Origin: Chitinophaga pinensis
GTDB lineage: Bacteria; Bacteroidota; Bacteroidia; Flavobacteriales_D; Crocinitomicaceae
Assembly: GCA_945902745.1 (NCBI GenBank)
Contig: CAMDNE010000007.1
Location: 1-64,000, forward strand
Length of the DNA: 64,000 nucleotides
Reading direction: 5' to 3'
How positions within the stretch are numbered: the first letter of the stretch is position 1; each line of letters begins with the position of its first letter. Below are positions 35,758 through 45,962 of this stretch, one piece after another. The position numbers and the translations under genes were made by a program. The notes beneath the pieces are model-generated. The model saw only the letters and a program-made list of their open reading frames with translations, searched no databases and was not told the DNA's origin.

Positions 35758-36429
35758 TTAATTCACTAGAGACATATAATATGTTGCAATCGCCAAATCC
35801 ATTTTATTCGTAATTTTTATATTTTCAATATTACCTTCAATTAAATGAATTGGAAAACCTGCCTCTTCAACAAGGCTCGCATCGTCGGTAATTCCAGCAT
35901 GGAAAGGAATAGTATATGCTTTTTCCAAAACACTTTTTTTGAAACATTGCGGCGTTTGAACAATGCAAAATTCCGTTCTGTTAACCGCTCGTGATGTATC
36001 ATCAAAAACTTGTCGCAAAGATTCATTAATTGGAACAACAGGGATAACTTGACCTAGTTTTTCAACTTCCCTCAAACACAACGAGATAGTTTCAATACTT
36101 ACGAGAGGTCGCACACCATCATGGACAGCAATAAAATCTCCCGTACAAATTTTCAACGCATTTTTGATTGAATGGTATCTTTCTGACCCGCCATCGCTAA
36201 TAGTGTGTGAAATTGTACAATGGTGTTTTAACAGTAATTCCTGCCAATATTCTTTCCATTCAATTGGTAGCGTTATAATAAATTGTGCAGTTGGTTCAAG
36301 TGTATTAAACAGTTCAAGTGTGCGAATTAATATTGGTTTCCCAGCTATTTCAATAAATTGTTTGGGAAGATCTCCTCCCATTCTCTTACCAATTCCTCCT
36401 GCTGTTATTATGATAGAATAGTTGCTCAT
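35758..36429 (-). CDS. ispD: 2-C-methyl-D-erythritol 4-phosphate cytidylyltransferase
   Basis: IspD transfers CMP to MEP in the non-mevalonate isoprenoid pathway. I chose the ATG at 36429 (MSNYSIIITAGG). The CTP-binding loop ITAGGIGKRMGGDLPKQF, then AVHDGVRPLVS and NRTEFCIVQTPQCF, are diagnostic. The 223-residue length is normal. It follows a small membrane-protein gene but a terminator (36452-36486) separates them. Confidence 0.95.
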   Translation of the reverse strand: MSNYSIIITAGGIGKRMGGDLPKQFIEIAGKPILIRTLELFNTLEPTAQFIITLPIEWKEYWQELLLKHHCTISHTISDGGSERYHSIKNALKICTGDFIAVHDGVRPLVSIETISLCLREVEKLGQVIPVVPINESLRQVFDDTSRAVNRTEFCIVQTPQCFKKSVLEKAYTIPFHAGITDDASLVEEAGFPIHLIEGNIENIKITNKMDLAIATYYMSLVN

Positions 36430-36451
36430 TGAATATCTTTTACACCAAAAC

Positions 36452-36486
36452 AAAAAAGGTTGCTGACCTACAGATCAACAACCTTT
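36452..36486 (-). terminator. Terminator of the 61-aa membrane protein gene
   Basis: AAAGGTTG (36455-36462) pairs with CAACCTTT (36479-36486), extended by TGA/TCA with a bulge. T's follow on the minus strand. Confidence 0.8.
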
Positions 36487-36507
36487 AACTATCTTAAATG
36501 AATGAAA

Positions 36508-36693
36508 TTATTTTAATTTTCCTTCTTTCTCTGCTTTTGCAGAAAGTTTACGTTGTGTATTCAACCAATAGAATAAACCTATAAAACCAAGCACAATCAC
36601 TGAATAATTGAACTTGTTTCCAACTACATCAAAGAACCCAAATGTCCAAGTTAAAAAATCTGCTATTCCGTAAAAAAATGGTGAAGAACTCAT
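36508..36693 (-). CDS. Small single-pass membrane protein (61 aa)
   Basis: The N-terminus SSPFFYGIADFLTWTFGFFDVV is amphipathic and aromatic. One membrane helix follows (YSVIVLGFIGLFYWL) with a basic cytoplasmic tail (NTQRKLSAKAEKEGKLK). The layout is like the short DUF6341-type proteins of Flavobacteriales, but I am not sure of the assignment. It is monocistronic with its own terminator. Confidence 0.78.
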   Translation of the reverse strand: MSSSPFFYGIADFLTWTFGFFDVVGNKFNYSVIVLGFIGLFYWLNTQRKLSAKAEKEGKLK

Positions 36694-36788
36694 CTTGTTT
36701 GTTTTTATATTATGACAAAGAAAGTGATTTTTATTAAAAAAAAAGCTTTTTCACCTAGAAAATCACTTATTTGAAATCATTCTATGCC

Positions 36789-37586
36789 TTATTCGATTAT
36801 TTGTCCTGATTTATTTAATGCTGTAACTGCTAATGTCAATTCAATAAAATCATCGACAGATAGTCTTTCGGGACGCAAAGTAAGAAATGGATGATCGAAA
36901 TCTGTACCGCTAATTAACTGTTTTATCGAATTTCTAATTGTCTTTCTGCGTTGATTAAAACTCATTTTCACCAATTGAATGAACAGTTTTTCATCGCATG
37001 GTAAAGCGCCTCTTTCGTTACGTGTGCAACGAATTACGCCCGATTTTACTTTTGGTGGTGGATTAAACACATGTTCATCAACCGTAAAGCAATATTCAAT
37101 ATCATAGAATGCCTGAAAAATAACACTCATAATACCGTATTTTTTAGATCCAGGCTTTTCTGCAATGCGCTCTGCAACCTCTTTTTGAAACATTCCCATT
37201 ATTTCAGGAATCTGGTTTCTATAATCCAAACATTTGAAAAGAATCTGAGTAGAAATATTGTAAGGAAAATTTCCAACAACTCCAAAAGGCTCATCTCCCA
37301 TGATTTTCTTCAAATCCATTTTCAAAAAGTCTTGTTCAATTATTTTGTTTTCCAGCATTGGGTAATGCTCATTCAAATAGGCGATTGAATCTCTGTCGAT
37401 TTCGATAACATACAAATCCAACTCTTCGCGCTTCACTAAATATTCTGTAAGCGCTCCAGTTCCAGGACCAATTTCCAATACTTTATTGCAACCTTGGTGA
37501 TTTCTATATTGATCTGCGATTTTTTGACAGATGTTTTTATCAATCAAAAAATGTTGCCCGAGGTGTTTCTTTGCTCTTACTTTCAT
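36789..37586 (-). CDS. rsmA: 16S rRNA dimethyladenosine transferase
   Basis: RsmA (KsgA) dimethylates two adjacent adenines in helix 45 of 16S rRNA, a late 30S assembly checkpoint. The 265-residue protein shows the family N-terminus KKHLGQHFLID, the SAM site LEIGPGTGALTEYL and catalytic motif NFPYNIS. The C-terminal region (FNQRRKTIRNSIK) is typical. It follows the DUF4286 gene with a 1-bp gap, so they form one transcript. Confidence 0.97.
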   Translation of the reverse strand: MKVRAKKHLGQHFLIDKNICQKIADQYRNHQGCNKVLEIGPGTGALTEYLVKREELDLYVIEIDRDSIAYLNEHYPMLENKIIEQDFLKMDLKKIMGDEPFGVVGNFPYNISTQILFKCLDYRNQIPEIMGMFQKEVAERIAEKPGSKKYGIMSVIFQAFYDIEYCFTVDEHVFNPPPKVKSGVIRCTRNERGALPCDEKLFIQLVKMSFNQRRKTIRNSIKQLISGTDFDHPFLTLRPERLSVDDFIELTLAVTALNKSGQIIE

Positions 37587-37587
37587 T

Positions 37588-37899
37588 CTATTTAAATTCT
37601 TCTATGACGTGTAAAAATGTACGAAACGCTGCGAATTTACCGATATATTTTTCTGAATGACTTTTCTGAAGTAAAGGCGCATGTTTTGATTGATACTCAT
37701 CTAACAGCTCTTGATTTGGAGATAAATATGTGATTGCAAACGTCACTCCTCCCTCTTCTTCTCCTTGAACACGTGAAAGTCTACTTTCAACAAAACAACC
37801 TGTTGCCATCACTTCAGGAATATGAATTGTTCGCATCCAAGAAAGCCACTCTTCAGAAACAGATGGGTCAATACTAACGGTAACATTGTATAAAATCAT
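37588..37899 (-). CDS. DUF4286-family protein
   Basis: The 103-residue protein has a ferredoxin-like alpha/beta look: ILYNVTVSIDPSVSEEWLSWM, then IPEVMATGCF and FAITYLSPNQELLDEY. This matches DUF4286, of unknown function, often next to ksgA in Bacteroidota. It is coupled to rsmA. A perfect minus-strand -7 box (TAACTTTG, 37904-37911) ends only 4 nt before the ATG, suggesting a very short leader or leaderless mRNA. Confidence 0.88.
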   Translation of the reverse strand: MILYNVTVSIDPSVSEEWLSWMRTIHIPEVMATGCFVESRLSRVQGEEEGGVTFAITYLSPNQELLDEYQSKHAPLLQKSHSEKYIGKFAAFRTFLHVIEEFK

Positions 37900-38033
37900 A
37901 GTGCAAAGTTACGTAGAATGATGCATTAGGAATTAGGAATTGGGAATTTAATTTAGTTCACTATTTAAATCAACTCATCCCTAATAAAACCCTCTTTCCG
38001 CGAAAATTCCTATTTTTGACAAAAACACGTACT

Positions 38034-38924
38034 ATGTTAATGTCCATGACCGGTTTTGGAAAAGCGACCGGAAACTTTCAAAGCGATGCACTGAGCTCGT
38101 CGAATGGTAAAAAAGTAACAATTGAAATTCGTTCTCTGAATAGTAAAACATTGGACTTAAATGTTCGCATGTCTTCCGCTTATAGAGAAATTGAAGCTGA
38201 GATTCGCAAAATGATTAGTGCATCAATGGATCGTGGAAAAGTAGACGTTAACATCAATGTGGACAATACTGGAGACACTAAAAACTTTACGTTAAATAAA
38301 GATTTGGCAAAAGCATATTATGCCGATTTGAAAGAAGTGAATGAATTAATTGGTGAAAAATCTGAAGATTATTTAGCCATGATTTTGAAAATGCCGGATA
38401 TTCTAATCAATGAAAGAGAGGAAATTGGTCAGGAAGAAAAAGATTGGATTCTGGAATTGACGAAAGAAGCGTGTGAAAACATGAATGAATTCAGACGACA
38501 AGAAGGACGAGCATTGGAAGTTGAATTTACTGAGCGCATTGAAGATATTCGTCGCTTGCTTAATGAAGTTCCAAAATACGAAAATGAACGTGTAGAAATC
38601 GTTCGTGCACGGATCAAAAAAGGATTGGAAGAATTAGAAAATAGCAAGCACGATGATAACCGTTTGGAGCAAGAAATGATTTTTTACATTGAGAAATTAG
38701 ATGTTTCCGAAGAAAAAATGCGTTTAAGTAATCATTTAGACTATTATTTAGAAACGATGGTTCTTCCACTTTCTGGGAAAAAATTAGGATTCATTTCTCA
38801 AGAAATTGGTCGTGAAGTAAATACCTTAGGAAGCAAAAGTAACCACGCGGAAATGCAAAAATTAGTTGTTGACATGAAAGACAACTTGGAAAAGATTAAA
38901 GAACAAATATTAAATACACTTTAA
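38034..38924 (+). CDS. YicC/YloC-family endoribonuclease
   Basis: I chose the ATG at 38034 (MLMSMTGFGKA) because family members start a few residues before SMTGFG. A TATTTTTG -7 box (38011-38018) also overlaps the TTG at 38016, excluding it. The 296-residue protein has the N-terminal IEIRSLNSKTLDLNVRM and the C-terminal DUF1732-like end (GFISQEIGREVNTLGSKSNHAEMQ). YicC proteins cleave RNA and influence sRNA turnover. It heads an operon with gmk and nadD. Confidence 0.93.
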   Translation: MLMSMTGFGKATGNFQSDALSSSNGKKVTIEIRSLNSKTLDLNVRMSSAYREIEAEIRKMISASMDRGKVDVNINVDNTGDTKNFTLNKDLAKAYYADLKEVNELIGEKSEDYLAMILKMPDILINEREEIGQEEKDWILELTKEACENMNEFRRQEGRALEVEFTERIEDIRRLLNEVPKYENERVEIVRARIKKGLEELENSKHDDNRLEQEMIFYIEKLDVSEEKMRLSNHLDYYLETMVLPLSGKKLGFISQEIGREVNTLGSKSNHAEMQKLVVDMKDNLEKIKEQILNTL

Positions 38925-38954
38925 GCTGATTGCAAAATTAGCATTAAGTAAAAA

Positions 38955-39536
38955 ATGAATTTTATGCCAAAAGGAGGTAAATGTATTATCTTTTCTGCGC
39001 CATCTGGAGCTGGTAAAACAACAATTGTTCATGCGTTGTTGGATGCAAATATTGGACTAGAATTTTCGGTTTCTGCATGCAGTAGAGAACCAAGAGGAAA
39101 TGAAATTGACGGAAAAGATTACCATTTTTTAGGAATTGAAGGATTCAAAAAACACATTGAGGATCAAGCGTTTGTTGAATGGGAAGAGGTGTACACGAAT
39201 AACTTTTATGGTACTTTAAAATCGGAAATTGAACAAATTTGGTCACACGGAAAAACCGTTATTTTTGATGTTGATGTTATTGGAGGATTGAACTTAAAAA
39301 AAGTATTTAAAGAAAATGCTTTAGCCATATTTGTTCAGCCACCAAGCTATGAAGAACTTGAAAAGCGGTTGCGTCACAGAAGTACAGAAACAGAAGATAA
39401 GATTTTGCAACGCATGAGCAAAGCACATAAAGAATTGAGTAGTGCGCCAGAATTTGATTTTATTTTGATCAACGATGATTTAGACAAAGCAATACTAAAA
39501 GCAAAAGAATTGGTTCAAGAATTTATTTCAAAATGA
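38955..39536 (+). CDS. gmk: Guanylate kinase
   Basis: Gmk phosphorylates GMP to GDP with ATP. The 193-residue protein has the P-loop SAPSGAGKTT, the GMP-binding SREPRGNEIDGKDYHF and the VEWEEVYTNNFYGT block, then DVDVIGG. It starts at the ATG at 38955 or 38964. It lies between yicC and nadD; its stop overlaps the nadD start by 4 nt (ATGA), which indicates translational coupling. Confidence 0.96.
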   Translation: MNFMPKGGKCIIFSAPSGAGKTTIVHALLDANIGLEFSVSACSREPRGNEIDGKDYHFLGIEGFKKHIEDQAFVEWEEVYTNNFYGTLKSEIEQIWSHGKTVIFDVDVIGGLNLKKVFKENALAIFVQPPSYEELEKRLRHRSTETEDKILQRMSKAHKELSSAPEFDFILINDDLDKAILKAKELVQEFISK

Positions 39537-40147
39537 AAATCGGATTATATTTCGGGACATTTAATCCTATCCATGTAGGACATTTGGTAATCGCCAATTA
39601 CATGGCTGACTTCACTGAATTGGATCAAGTTTGGATGGTCGTTTCGCCACATAATCCATTAAAAGAAAAAGCAACATTATTAACTGATATGCACCGTTTG
39701 GCATTGGTAAAAGTTGCAATTGAGGATAACTCAAAACTTCGTGCAAGTGATATAGAGTTTAATCTTCCAAAACCAAGTTATACTTCTACAACACTCGCCT
39801 ATTTAAAGGAAAAATATCCAGAAAATGAGTTCGCTTTGATTATGGGTGAAGACAACTTGCGCACGTTACACAAATGGAAAAACCATGAAACAATCTTAAA
39901 GAATCATAAGATTTATGTTTATCCGAGGGTTTTAACAACGCAAGAAGAAGCAGAAATATCAGATATCAATTCTAAAATTGGCAATGACTTTTCGCAAAAT
40001 GCAAATGTTATTTTCTGTGAGGATGCACCCGTTATGAAAGTGTCTGCGACTTTTGTGAGAAATGCTATTAAAGATGGAAAGGACGTTCGCTATCTATTGA
40101 CGGAGCCAGTGCATGAATATATTGAAGAAATGCACTTTTATAAGTAA
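39533..40147 (+). CDS. nadD: Nicotinate-nucleotide adenylyltransferase
   Basis: NadD converts nicotinate mononucleotide and ATP to deamido-NAD in NAD biosynthesis. The 204-residue protein shows the nucleotidyltransferase motif GTFNPIHVGH (HxGH), PHNPLK, the LIMGEDNL block and the C-terminal motif KVSATFVRNAI (S/T-x-x-x-R). It is the last gene of the yicC-gmk-nadD operon. Confidence 0.96.
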   Translation: MKIGLYFGTFNPIHVGHLVIANYMADFTELDQVWMVVSPHNPLKEKATLLTDMHRLALVKVAIEDNSKLRASDIEFNLPKPSYTSTTLAYLKEKYPENEFALIMGEDNLRTLHKWKNHETILKNHKIYVYPRVLTTQEEAEISDINSKIGNDFSQNANVIFCEDAPVMKVSATFVRNAIKDGKDVRYLLTEPVHEYIEEMHFYK

Positions 40148-40201
40148 TTAAAAAGAGTTATTAATTGCGAATTACAAGTTGCTAGTTATTTGAATTGTAA
40201 T

Positions 40202-40858
40202 TTACAACTTCATTTCTGGAACAAAATCTGGAACAACTAAATCTCCTTCTGTTTTTGAAATTATTTCTTCGACAGAAACTCCAGGAGCTCGTTCAAGTAG
40301 ATAGAACTTATTGTCTTTGATTTCCAAAACTGCCAATTCAGTTACGACTTTCTTAACGCAACCAACGCCCGTTAAAGGCAAGCTACATTTCTTTAAGATT
40401 TTCGATTCTCCTTCGCGGTTTGAATGCATCATTGCAACAATAATATTCTCTGCTGAAGCAACAAGATCCATTGCGCCACCCATTCCTTTAACCATCTTCC
40501 CAGGAATTTTCCAATTGGCAATATCTCCATTTTGAGAAACTTCCATTGCACCAAGAACAGTCAATTGAACGTGTTGACCACGAATCATTGCAAAAGATGT
40601 AGCTGAATCAAAGAACGCAGCTCCTTTTAAAGTAGTTATTGTCTGTTTTCCCGCATTGATAAGGTCTGCGTCTTCTTCTCCTTCAAAAGGAAACGGACCC
40701 ATCCCTAAAACACCATTTTCTGATTGAAATTCAACTTCAATTCCTTCTGGAATATAATTAGCAACCAACGTAGGAATTCCAATTCCCAAATTTACATACC
40801 AACCGTCTCTCAATTCTTGAGCAATTCGTTTTGCGATACCTATTTTATCCAGTGCCAT
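40202..40858 (-). CDS. scoB: 3-oxoacid CoA-transferase subunit B
   Basis: The 218-residue beta subunit of succinyl-CoA:3-ketoacid CoA transferase activates acetoacetate with CoA from succinyl-CoA. The catalytic Glu lies in SENGVLGMGP. GWYVNLGIGIPTLV and the GVGCVKKVVTELAV block are diagnostic. The A subunit is 445 bp upstream, because a four-helix-bundle gene sits between them; in most genomes the two subunits adjoin. Confidence 0.94.
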   Translation of the reverse strand: MALDKIGIAKRIAQELRDGWYVNLGIGIPTLVANYIPEGIEVEFQSENGVLGMGPFPFEGEEDADLINAGKQTITTLKGAAFFDSATSFAMIRGQHVQLTVLGAMEVSQNGDIANWKIPGKMVKGMGGAMDLVASAENIIVAMMHSNREGESKILKKCSLPLTGVGCVKKVVTELAVLEIKDNKFYLLERAPGVSVEEIISKTEGDLVVPDFVPEMKL

Positions 40859-40918
40859 ACTATTAATGTATCAATTTTTTAATGTACCAATTTATCAATT
40901 CTTGTAGAACTCAAGCAA

Positions 40919-41266
40919 TCACTTTTTTGAGCTTGATATTATTTTAAAAACAATTAACCCAATTTCCTGAAGCTCTTTAAATAAAGTTTCATTTGTCGGG
41001 TACAATTCGGAACGATTACACAAAATCAACCAATATTTTGTTTCTTCAATTTCTTTTGCAGCAATTTTAAACTTATGTATAAAATCATTCTTCGATTCCG
41101 CATTTTGAGCTTCATGAATATTTGCGCCAATTGAAGTGCCTGATTTTAAAAGTTGTCGTGCAACGATGTATTTTTTATTGGATTCTAAAAGATCACAATA
41201 GGTTATAATTTTTAACGAAAAATCAATGGTCTTTTCAAGAATTACATTTTGTTTTACAGGTTCCAT
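40919..41266 (-). CDS. Four-helix-bundle (23S rRNA IVP-like) protein
   Basis: The 115-residue all-helical protein has the S23/IVP motif RQLLKSGTSIGANIHEAQNAESKNDFIHKFKIAAKEIEETKYWL. The family was named from intervening sequences in spirochaete and other 23S rRNA genes, forms pentamers, and its function is uncertain. Here it splits the scoA/scoB pair. AT-rich flanks contain repeated ATGTATCAAT/ATTTATCAATT-type words (40863-40900) and TTACATTG words (41273-41298), consistent with an inserted element. Confidence 0.92.
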   Translation of the reverse strand: MEPVKQNVILEKTIDFSLKIITYCDLLESNKKYIVARQLLKSGTSIGANIHEAQNAESKNDFIHKFKIAAKEIEETKYWLILCNRSELYPTNETLFKELQEIGLIVFKIISSSKK

Positions 41267-41302
41267 CCAATTGTTACATTGATAATTTGTTACATTGTTT
41301 CA

Positions 41303-42001
41303 TTACTTTTTAGGTCGCACAGTTCGTTGCTCTATGCGTTTTTCAAACTTTTCTCCTTTAAAGATGCGTTGAACAAAAATTCCTGGAGTATGAATGAAGT
41401 TTGGGTCTAATTCTCCTGCCGGAACTAATTCTTCCACCTCAGCAATAGTAATTTTTCCTGCCATTGCCATCATTGGATTAAAATTACACGCTGTTGCTTT
41501 AAAAACAAGGTTTCCTTCTGTATCTCCTTTCCATGCTTTTACGATAGCGAAATCTGCTGTCAACGCACTTTCCAGAATATGTGGTTTGCCATTAAACACA
41601 CGAACTTCTTTTCCTTCTGCTACTTCAGTTCCGAATCCAGCTGGTGTAAAAAATGCTGGAATTCCAGCTCCCCCGGCCCTGCATCTTTCAGCTAAACTAC
41701 CTTGTGGAATCAGATCTACTTCTAATTCACCAGAAAGCATTTGTCTTTCGAATTCAGCGTTTTCTCCTACATAAGAACTAATCATTTTTTTGATTTGCTT
41801 CTCTTGCAATAATAATCCCAGTCCAAAATCATCAACTCCTGCATTGTTCGAAATGCATGTCAAATCCTTGACCTTCATTTTTACCAATTGTGCAATGGAA
41901 TTTTCTGGTATTCCACACAAACCAAAACCACCAAGCATCAAAGTCATTCCACTTTCGATTCCTGTTAATGCTTCTTCTACGTTCTTTACTACTTTGTTCA
42001 T
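41303..42001 (-). CDS. scoA: 3-oxoacid CoA-transferase subunit A
   Basis: The 232-residue alpha subunit partners with the B subunit at 40202-40858. It shows the CoA-transferase signature [16 protein letters not shown], then [10 protein letters not shown] and the [19 protein letters not shown] block. The start lies 5 bp downstream of the PBP1A stop, so it is probably co-transcribed with it. The two subunits are separated by the IVP-like gene on the same strand. Confidence 0.95.
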   Translation of the reverse strand: MNKVVKNVEEALTGIESGMTLMLGGFGLCGIPENSIAQLVKMKVKDLTCISNNAGVDDFGLGLLLQEKQIKKMISSYVGENAEFERQMLSGELEVDLIPQGSLAERCRAGGAGIPAFFTPAGFGTEVAEGKEVRVFNGKPHILESALTADFAIVKAWKGDTEGNLVFKATACNFNPMMAMAGKITIAEVEELVPAGELDPNFIHTPGIFVQRIFKGEKFEKRIEQRTVRPKK

Positions 42002-42006
42002 AATTT

Positions 42007-44508
42007 CTATAGTCCTCCAAAATTTTCTTCCTCCGCTGGAATATCCAAAATATCACCTCCCGAACAGGAGAACATTTGTGGGTCGTACGATTCTGGTTGC
42101 GCAAAATCTGTTGTTGAAAGCGCAATCACAGGATCTTTATAGACTTTTTGCATATAATACCCATAAATTGGCAGCGCCATTCTTCCTCCTTGTCCCCATT
42201 CCATTGTTTTAAAACGAACGGATCTATCTTCTGCACCAACCCAAACTCCTGTAACCAATTCAGGCGTTAAACCAACGAACCAACCATCAGCATTACTTTG
42301 TGTTGTGCCAGTTTTACCCGCAGTTGGAGCTAAAATATTCCCCCAAGATCTACCTCCTCTTAAACTTCCAGCCGTTCCTCTCGTAACAACTTGCTTCATC
42401 ATTTTTAAGGTTTCATAGGCCACATTCTCATTCAATACTTCCTTAGAATATGGTTTAGCGTTGTAGATGACATTTCCATTTCTATCTTCAATTCGAAGAA
42501 TAGTTGTTGGACGGTTATAAATTCCATTGTTGGCAAAAATTGCTTGTGCACCGACCATTTCAAATAAGGAAAGATCCATAATTCCGAGACACATTGCTGG
42601 AACCTCATCTTCTGGACGCATATTGATATCCATTTGTTTCAGCAATTTTGAAATGGTCTTTGGTCCAGCATAACCGCCCATTTTTGACATCACACCAACT
42701 GTAATATTGTTCATCGACATTGCCAAACCTGTCTCAGCTGATACAACTCCTGCTTCAGATCCACCTGCATTTCTTGGACACCAACGTCCATCAACATCAC
42801 CATCTGAATTTTGTAAGTCAACACAATAAGCCGTATTTGCAAACTGTGTACACGGCTTCACAACACCCATAGCGATTGCCGTTCCGTAAACGAACGGTTT
42901 AATTGTTGAACCAACTTGTCTGCGTCCTTGTTTTACGTGATCAAAAGCGAAATGATTAAAATTTGCTCCACCAACCCATGCTTTTACAAACCCAGTTTGA
43001 GGTTCAATTGAAATTAAACCTGCATGTAAAAATGATTTATAATAGCGAATTGAATCATTTGGGGACATTGTAGTATCAGCTTCTCCTTTCCATGAGAAAA
43101 CTCTCATCGAAATTGCAGTGTTGAAGTTTGAACTTATTTCACTATCCGATAACCCTTGTGCTTTCAGAGAACTATATCTAGGAGAATTTTTTCTTGCTGA
43201 ATTCATGATTGATTCAGCTTCGGTATCATTAATAGAATTCGTGAAAGGATAATTACGCAAATTTCGATTGTTTTGATCAAATGCTTTTTGTAATTCATCT
43301 TTCAAATGTCTTTCTACAGCTTCTTCCGCATATTTCTGAAGATTTGCGTCAATCGTTGTATAAATTTTCAAGCCATCGCGGTAAATATCATAGGTCGTTC
43401 CGTCCTGACGTTTGTATTTCCAAGAACCGTCCGTGTTTTTTTCTTTGAATAAGGCGGTCAATTCTTTTCTAACATTTTCTCTAAAATAAGGAGCCATTCC
43501 TTGTTTGTGATCTACAACTTGATAATCTATTACCAATGGCTTCAGTTTTAGAAGATCAAATTCTTCTTGCGTCAATTTATTACGCAGTGCTTCATTATTT
43601 GAATTACTATTTTTCAACCATTGAAACAATACTTGATTTCTTCTTGAAACAGCTCTCAATGAATCAGCGGCGCGACTTTCAGCAATTTCAACTTCTGTAA
43701 CAGCGTCTAAAGCTACTTCTTTGTCCGCAGCAATAGAACGGCGATAGTTCTTAATCTTGTGAGAATAAGGATTAAACAAAGAAGGGTTTTTACACATACC
43801 AACTAACATTGCTGCTTCTTCTCGTGTAAGATTTATTGGTTTTTTATTGAAATATACCTTTGCTGCATTTTCAATTCCAACGGCATTGTACAAGAAGTCG
43901 AATTGATTCAAGTACATCGTGATTATTTCCTCTTTTGTAAAGCGCTTTTCTAAACGTGTAGCGATGATGTTTTCACGGACTTTCTCGTTTATTCTTCTAA
44001 ACATTCTACCAATTCTTCCTCCTCCACTTCCACCGATAGATTCTCCATTTGCACGCGCTTGTTCTTCTCGTTCTCGTTGTTGTAAGGTGAATAACAATTT
44101 CGCTAATTGTTGAGAAATTGTTGACGCTCCTCCTGCTCCACCAACATTTATAATCGCACGGCCAATTGCTTTAAAATCGACCCCTGAATGTTCAATAAAT
44201 CGTTCGTCTTCCGTTGAAATTAATGCGTCCGTTACAAATGGTGAGATTTCCTTGTACTCAACACTCGTTCTATTCACTTTCCAATATCTTCCAAGTTCGG
44301 TTTCACCATCATCTGCATAGACAACGGATGCTAATAATTCTGGCGGATTATCAAGCATTTCAACTGGAGGAAGATCATCCTCAGATTGAAATAAAAATAA
44401 AAAACTCACTATTACAAAAGGAAACATGGCAACACCCCAAAAGGCGTATGTCATTTTTTTCTTGCCTACTTCAGAAAAAGCAACTTTAGTTTCTTTTCTA
44501 TCCTTCAT
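42007..44508 (-). CDS. Class A penicillin-binding protein (PBP1A-like)
   Basis: The 833-residue bifunctional murein synthase has a cytoplasmic tail and a membrane anchor ([18 protein letters not shown], about 29-46). The GT51 glycosyltransferase domain follows ([29 protein letters not shown]), then a transpeptidase domain with [10 protein letters not shown] (SxxK, Ser nucleophile), SMNN (SxN) and GKTGTT (KTG). It polymerises and cross-links peptidoglycan in the periplasm. It lies 57 bp downstream of rodA on the same strand, extending the cell-wall gene block. Confidence 0.95.
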   Translation of the reverse strand: MKDRKETKVAFSEVGKKKMTYAFWGVAMFPFVIVSFLFLFQSEDDLPPVEMLDNPPELLASVVYADDGETELGRYWKVNRTSVEYKEISPFVTDALISTEDERFIEHSGVDFKAIGRAIINVGGAGGASTISQQLAKLLFTLQQREREEQARANGESIGGSGGGRIGRMFRRINEKVRENIIATRLEKRFTKEEIITMYLNQFDFLYNAVGIENAAKVYFNKKPINLTREEAAMLVGMCKNPSLFNPYSHKIKNYRRSIAADKEVALDAVTEVEIAESRAADSLRAVSRRNQVLFQWLKNSNSNNEALRNKLTQEEFDLLKLKPLVIDYQVVDHKQGMAPYFRENVRKELTALFKEKNTDGSWKYKRQDGTTYDIYRDGLKIYTTIDANLQKYAEEAVERHLKDELQKAFDQNNRNLRNYPFTNSINDTEAESIMNSARKNSPRYSSLKAQGLSDSEISSNFNTAISMRVFSWKGEADTTMSPNDSIRYYKSFLHAGLISIEPQTGFVKAWVGGANFNHFAFDHVKQGRRQVGSTIKPFVYGTAIAMGVVKPCTQFANTAYCVDLQNSDGDVDGRWCPRNAGGSEAGVVSAETGLAMSMNNITVGVMSKMGGYAGPKTISKLLKQMDINMRPEDEVPAMCLGIMDLSLFEMVGAQAIFANNGIYNRPTTILRIEDRNGNVIYNAKPYSKEVLNENVAYETLKMMKQVVTRGTAGSLRGGRSWGNILAPTAGKTGTTQSNADGWFVGLTPELVTGVWVGAEDRSVRFKTMEWGQGGRMALPIYGYYMQKVYKDPVIALSTTDFAQPESYDPQMFSCSGGDILDIPAEEENFGGL

Positions 44509-44564
44509 GTCAGATTATTTTTTGTAAAAATAAAGATTTCTTTCATTCATTGTGTGCTTTTTAG

Positions 44565-45962
44565 TTATTGAAGGTCTTCTCTTCTTTGACTATCTAATTT
44601 TAATAATATAAACATCATCATTGAAAAAGACATCATTGAAGAACCACCATAACTAAAGAAAGGTAAAGGTATTCCGATTACTGGAGCAAAACCGATATTC
44701 ATTCCAATATTGATTGCGAAATGATAAAATAAAATCATGGCGACGCTATAAGCATAAATCCTATTAAAGGATGATCGTTGACGCTCTGCGATAAATATTA
44801 TTCGGAGCAACATAAACATATATAAAAACACTAGAATGATTGTGCCTAAAAAACCCCATTCTTCAGCAAAGGGACAAAAAATAAAATCCGTCTCACTTTC
44901 AGGAACATGGTTACTTTCGACACTTGAAACAGAAGCTTTATTGTATCCTTTCCCTAAAAAACCGCCTGATCCAACAGCCGCCATCGCCCGGTTTCTATTG
45001 TAATCTTCTCCATCTGGATCTTCCTTTAACCCAAGAAATAATTCAATTCTATCTTTTTGGTGTTTAGCCAAACCTTGAAAGCCAAAATTAACGGTAGACA
45101 CTAATCCAGCGGCAAGAATGTAACCAATAATAACTATTAAAACCACTCTATTTCTATCGCGCCGCGAAGACATGAAACGTAAAATAAGAAAGATTAAAAT
45201 AGCAAGTATTGATAAGGATAACATGACCACCCAAAATCCAGCAATTTGCAAATCAGGAAAAGCATCAAAGGTTAGTATTTCATTGCTCATTAATAGTGTA
45301 ACAAGACTTAAAAAAACAACTACAAACAACAAAGGAATAAAGTGCGTTCCAACCCATGTTTCTTTAAATTTAAAACCTGGAATGCCATTTAATAATTTTA
45401 ATATAATTGGGTCATACGTAATTCCTTCTCGATACATTACAAATAGAAAAGAAGTAAAAACAACAAATGTTCCAGCATCCGGCTGCAGTAAAACCAAAGC
45501 CATTGGAATTAGAATGATTGAATTTGCCAATAAAACTGTTTTAACCGTTTGTTGTTTAATATTGACCGAACTAATAACTCTAGAAAGTAAAAGCGCCGTA
45601 CCAATTTTTGCAAATTCGGCTGGTTGAATTCCCAATGTTCCTATACCTAGCCATGCCCGAGCGCCATTTACAGGTGGCATAAACAAAACGATAACAAGTA
45701 AAACAAGTGTAAATAAGTAGATTGGGATTGAGAATTTTCGGTAAATATCTGAATCAATTAGAAAGACCAGTAAACCAAGAAATAAAGAGAAACCTACCCA
45801 AATTACTTGTTTCCCATATTTTTGAGAAAAATCAAAAAAATTGGGATGATCTTCATTATAAGCTGTGGAATATACAGTAGATAAGCCCATTATCATTAAA
45901 ATAATGTAGATGACGAACAATGTCCAATCAAAATGAGCTACTATTGATTCTCCTTTTCTCAT
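44565..45962 (-). CDS. rodA: Rod shape-determining peptidoglycan polymerase RodA
   Basis: The 465-residue SEDS-family glycosyltransferase has about 10-11 membrane helices. Visible signatures are GIQPAEFAKIGTALLLSR, LLQPDAGTFVVF (catalytic Asp in PDAG) and the C-terminal GIPLPFFSYGGSSMM. It is somewhat longer than E. coli RodA because of extra loops (RELFLGLKEDPDGEDYNRNRA). It overlaps mrdA by 4 nt and works with PBP2 in the elongasome organised by MreB. Confidence 0.96.
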   Translation of the reverse strand: MRKGESIVAHFDWTLFVIYIILMIMGLSTVYSTAYNEDHPNFFDFSQKYGKQVIWVGFSLFLGLLVFLIDSDIYRKFSIPIYLFTLVLLVIVLFMPPVNGARAWLGIGTLGIQPAEFAKIGTALLLSRVISSVNIKQQTVKTVLLANSIILIPMALVLLQPDAGTFVVFTSFLFVMYREGITYDPIILKLLNGIPGFKFKETWVGTHFIPLLFVVVFLSLVTLLMSNEILTFDAFPDLQIAGFWVVMLSLSILAILIFLILRFMSSRRDRNRVVLIVIIGYILAAGLVSTVNFGFQGLAKHQKDRIELFLGLKEDPDGEDYNRNRAMAAVGSGGFLGKGYNKASVSSVESNHVPESETDFIFCPFAEEWGFLGTIILVFLYMFMLLRIIFIAERQRSSFNRIYAYSVAMILFYHFAINIGMNIGFAPVIGIPLPFFSYGGSSMMSFSMMMFILLKLDSQRREDLQ

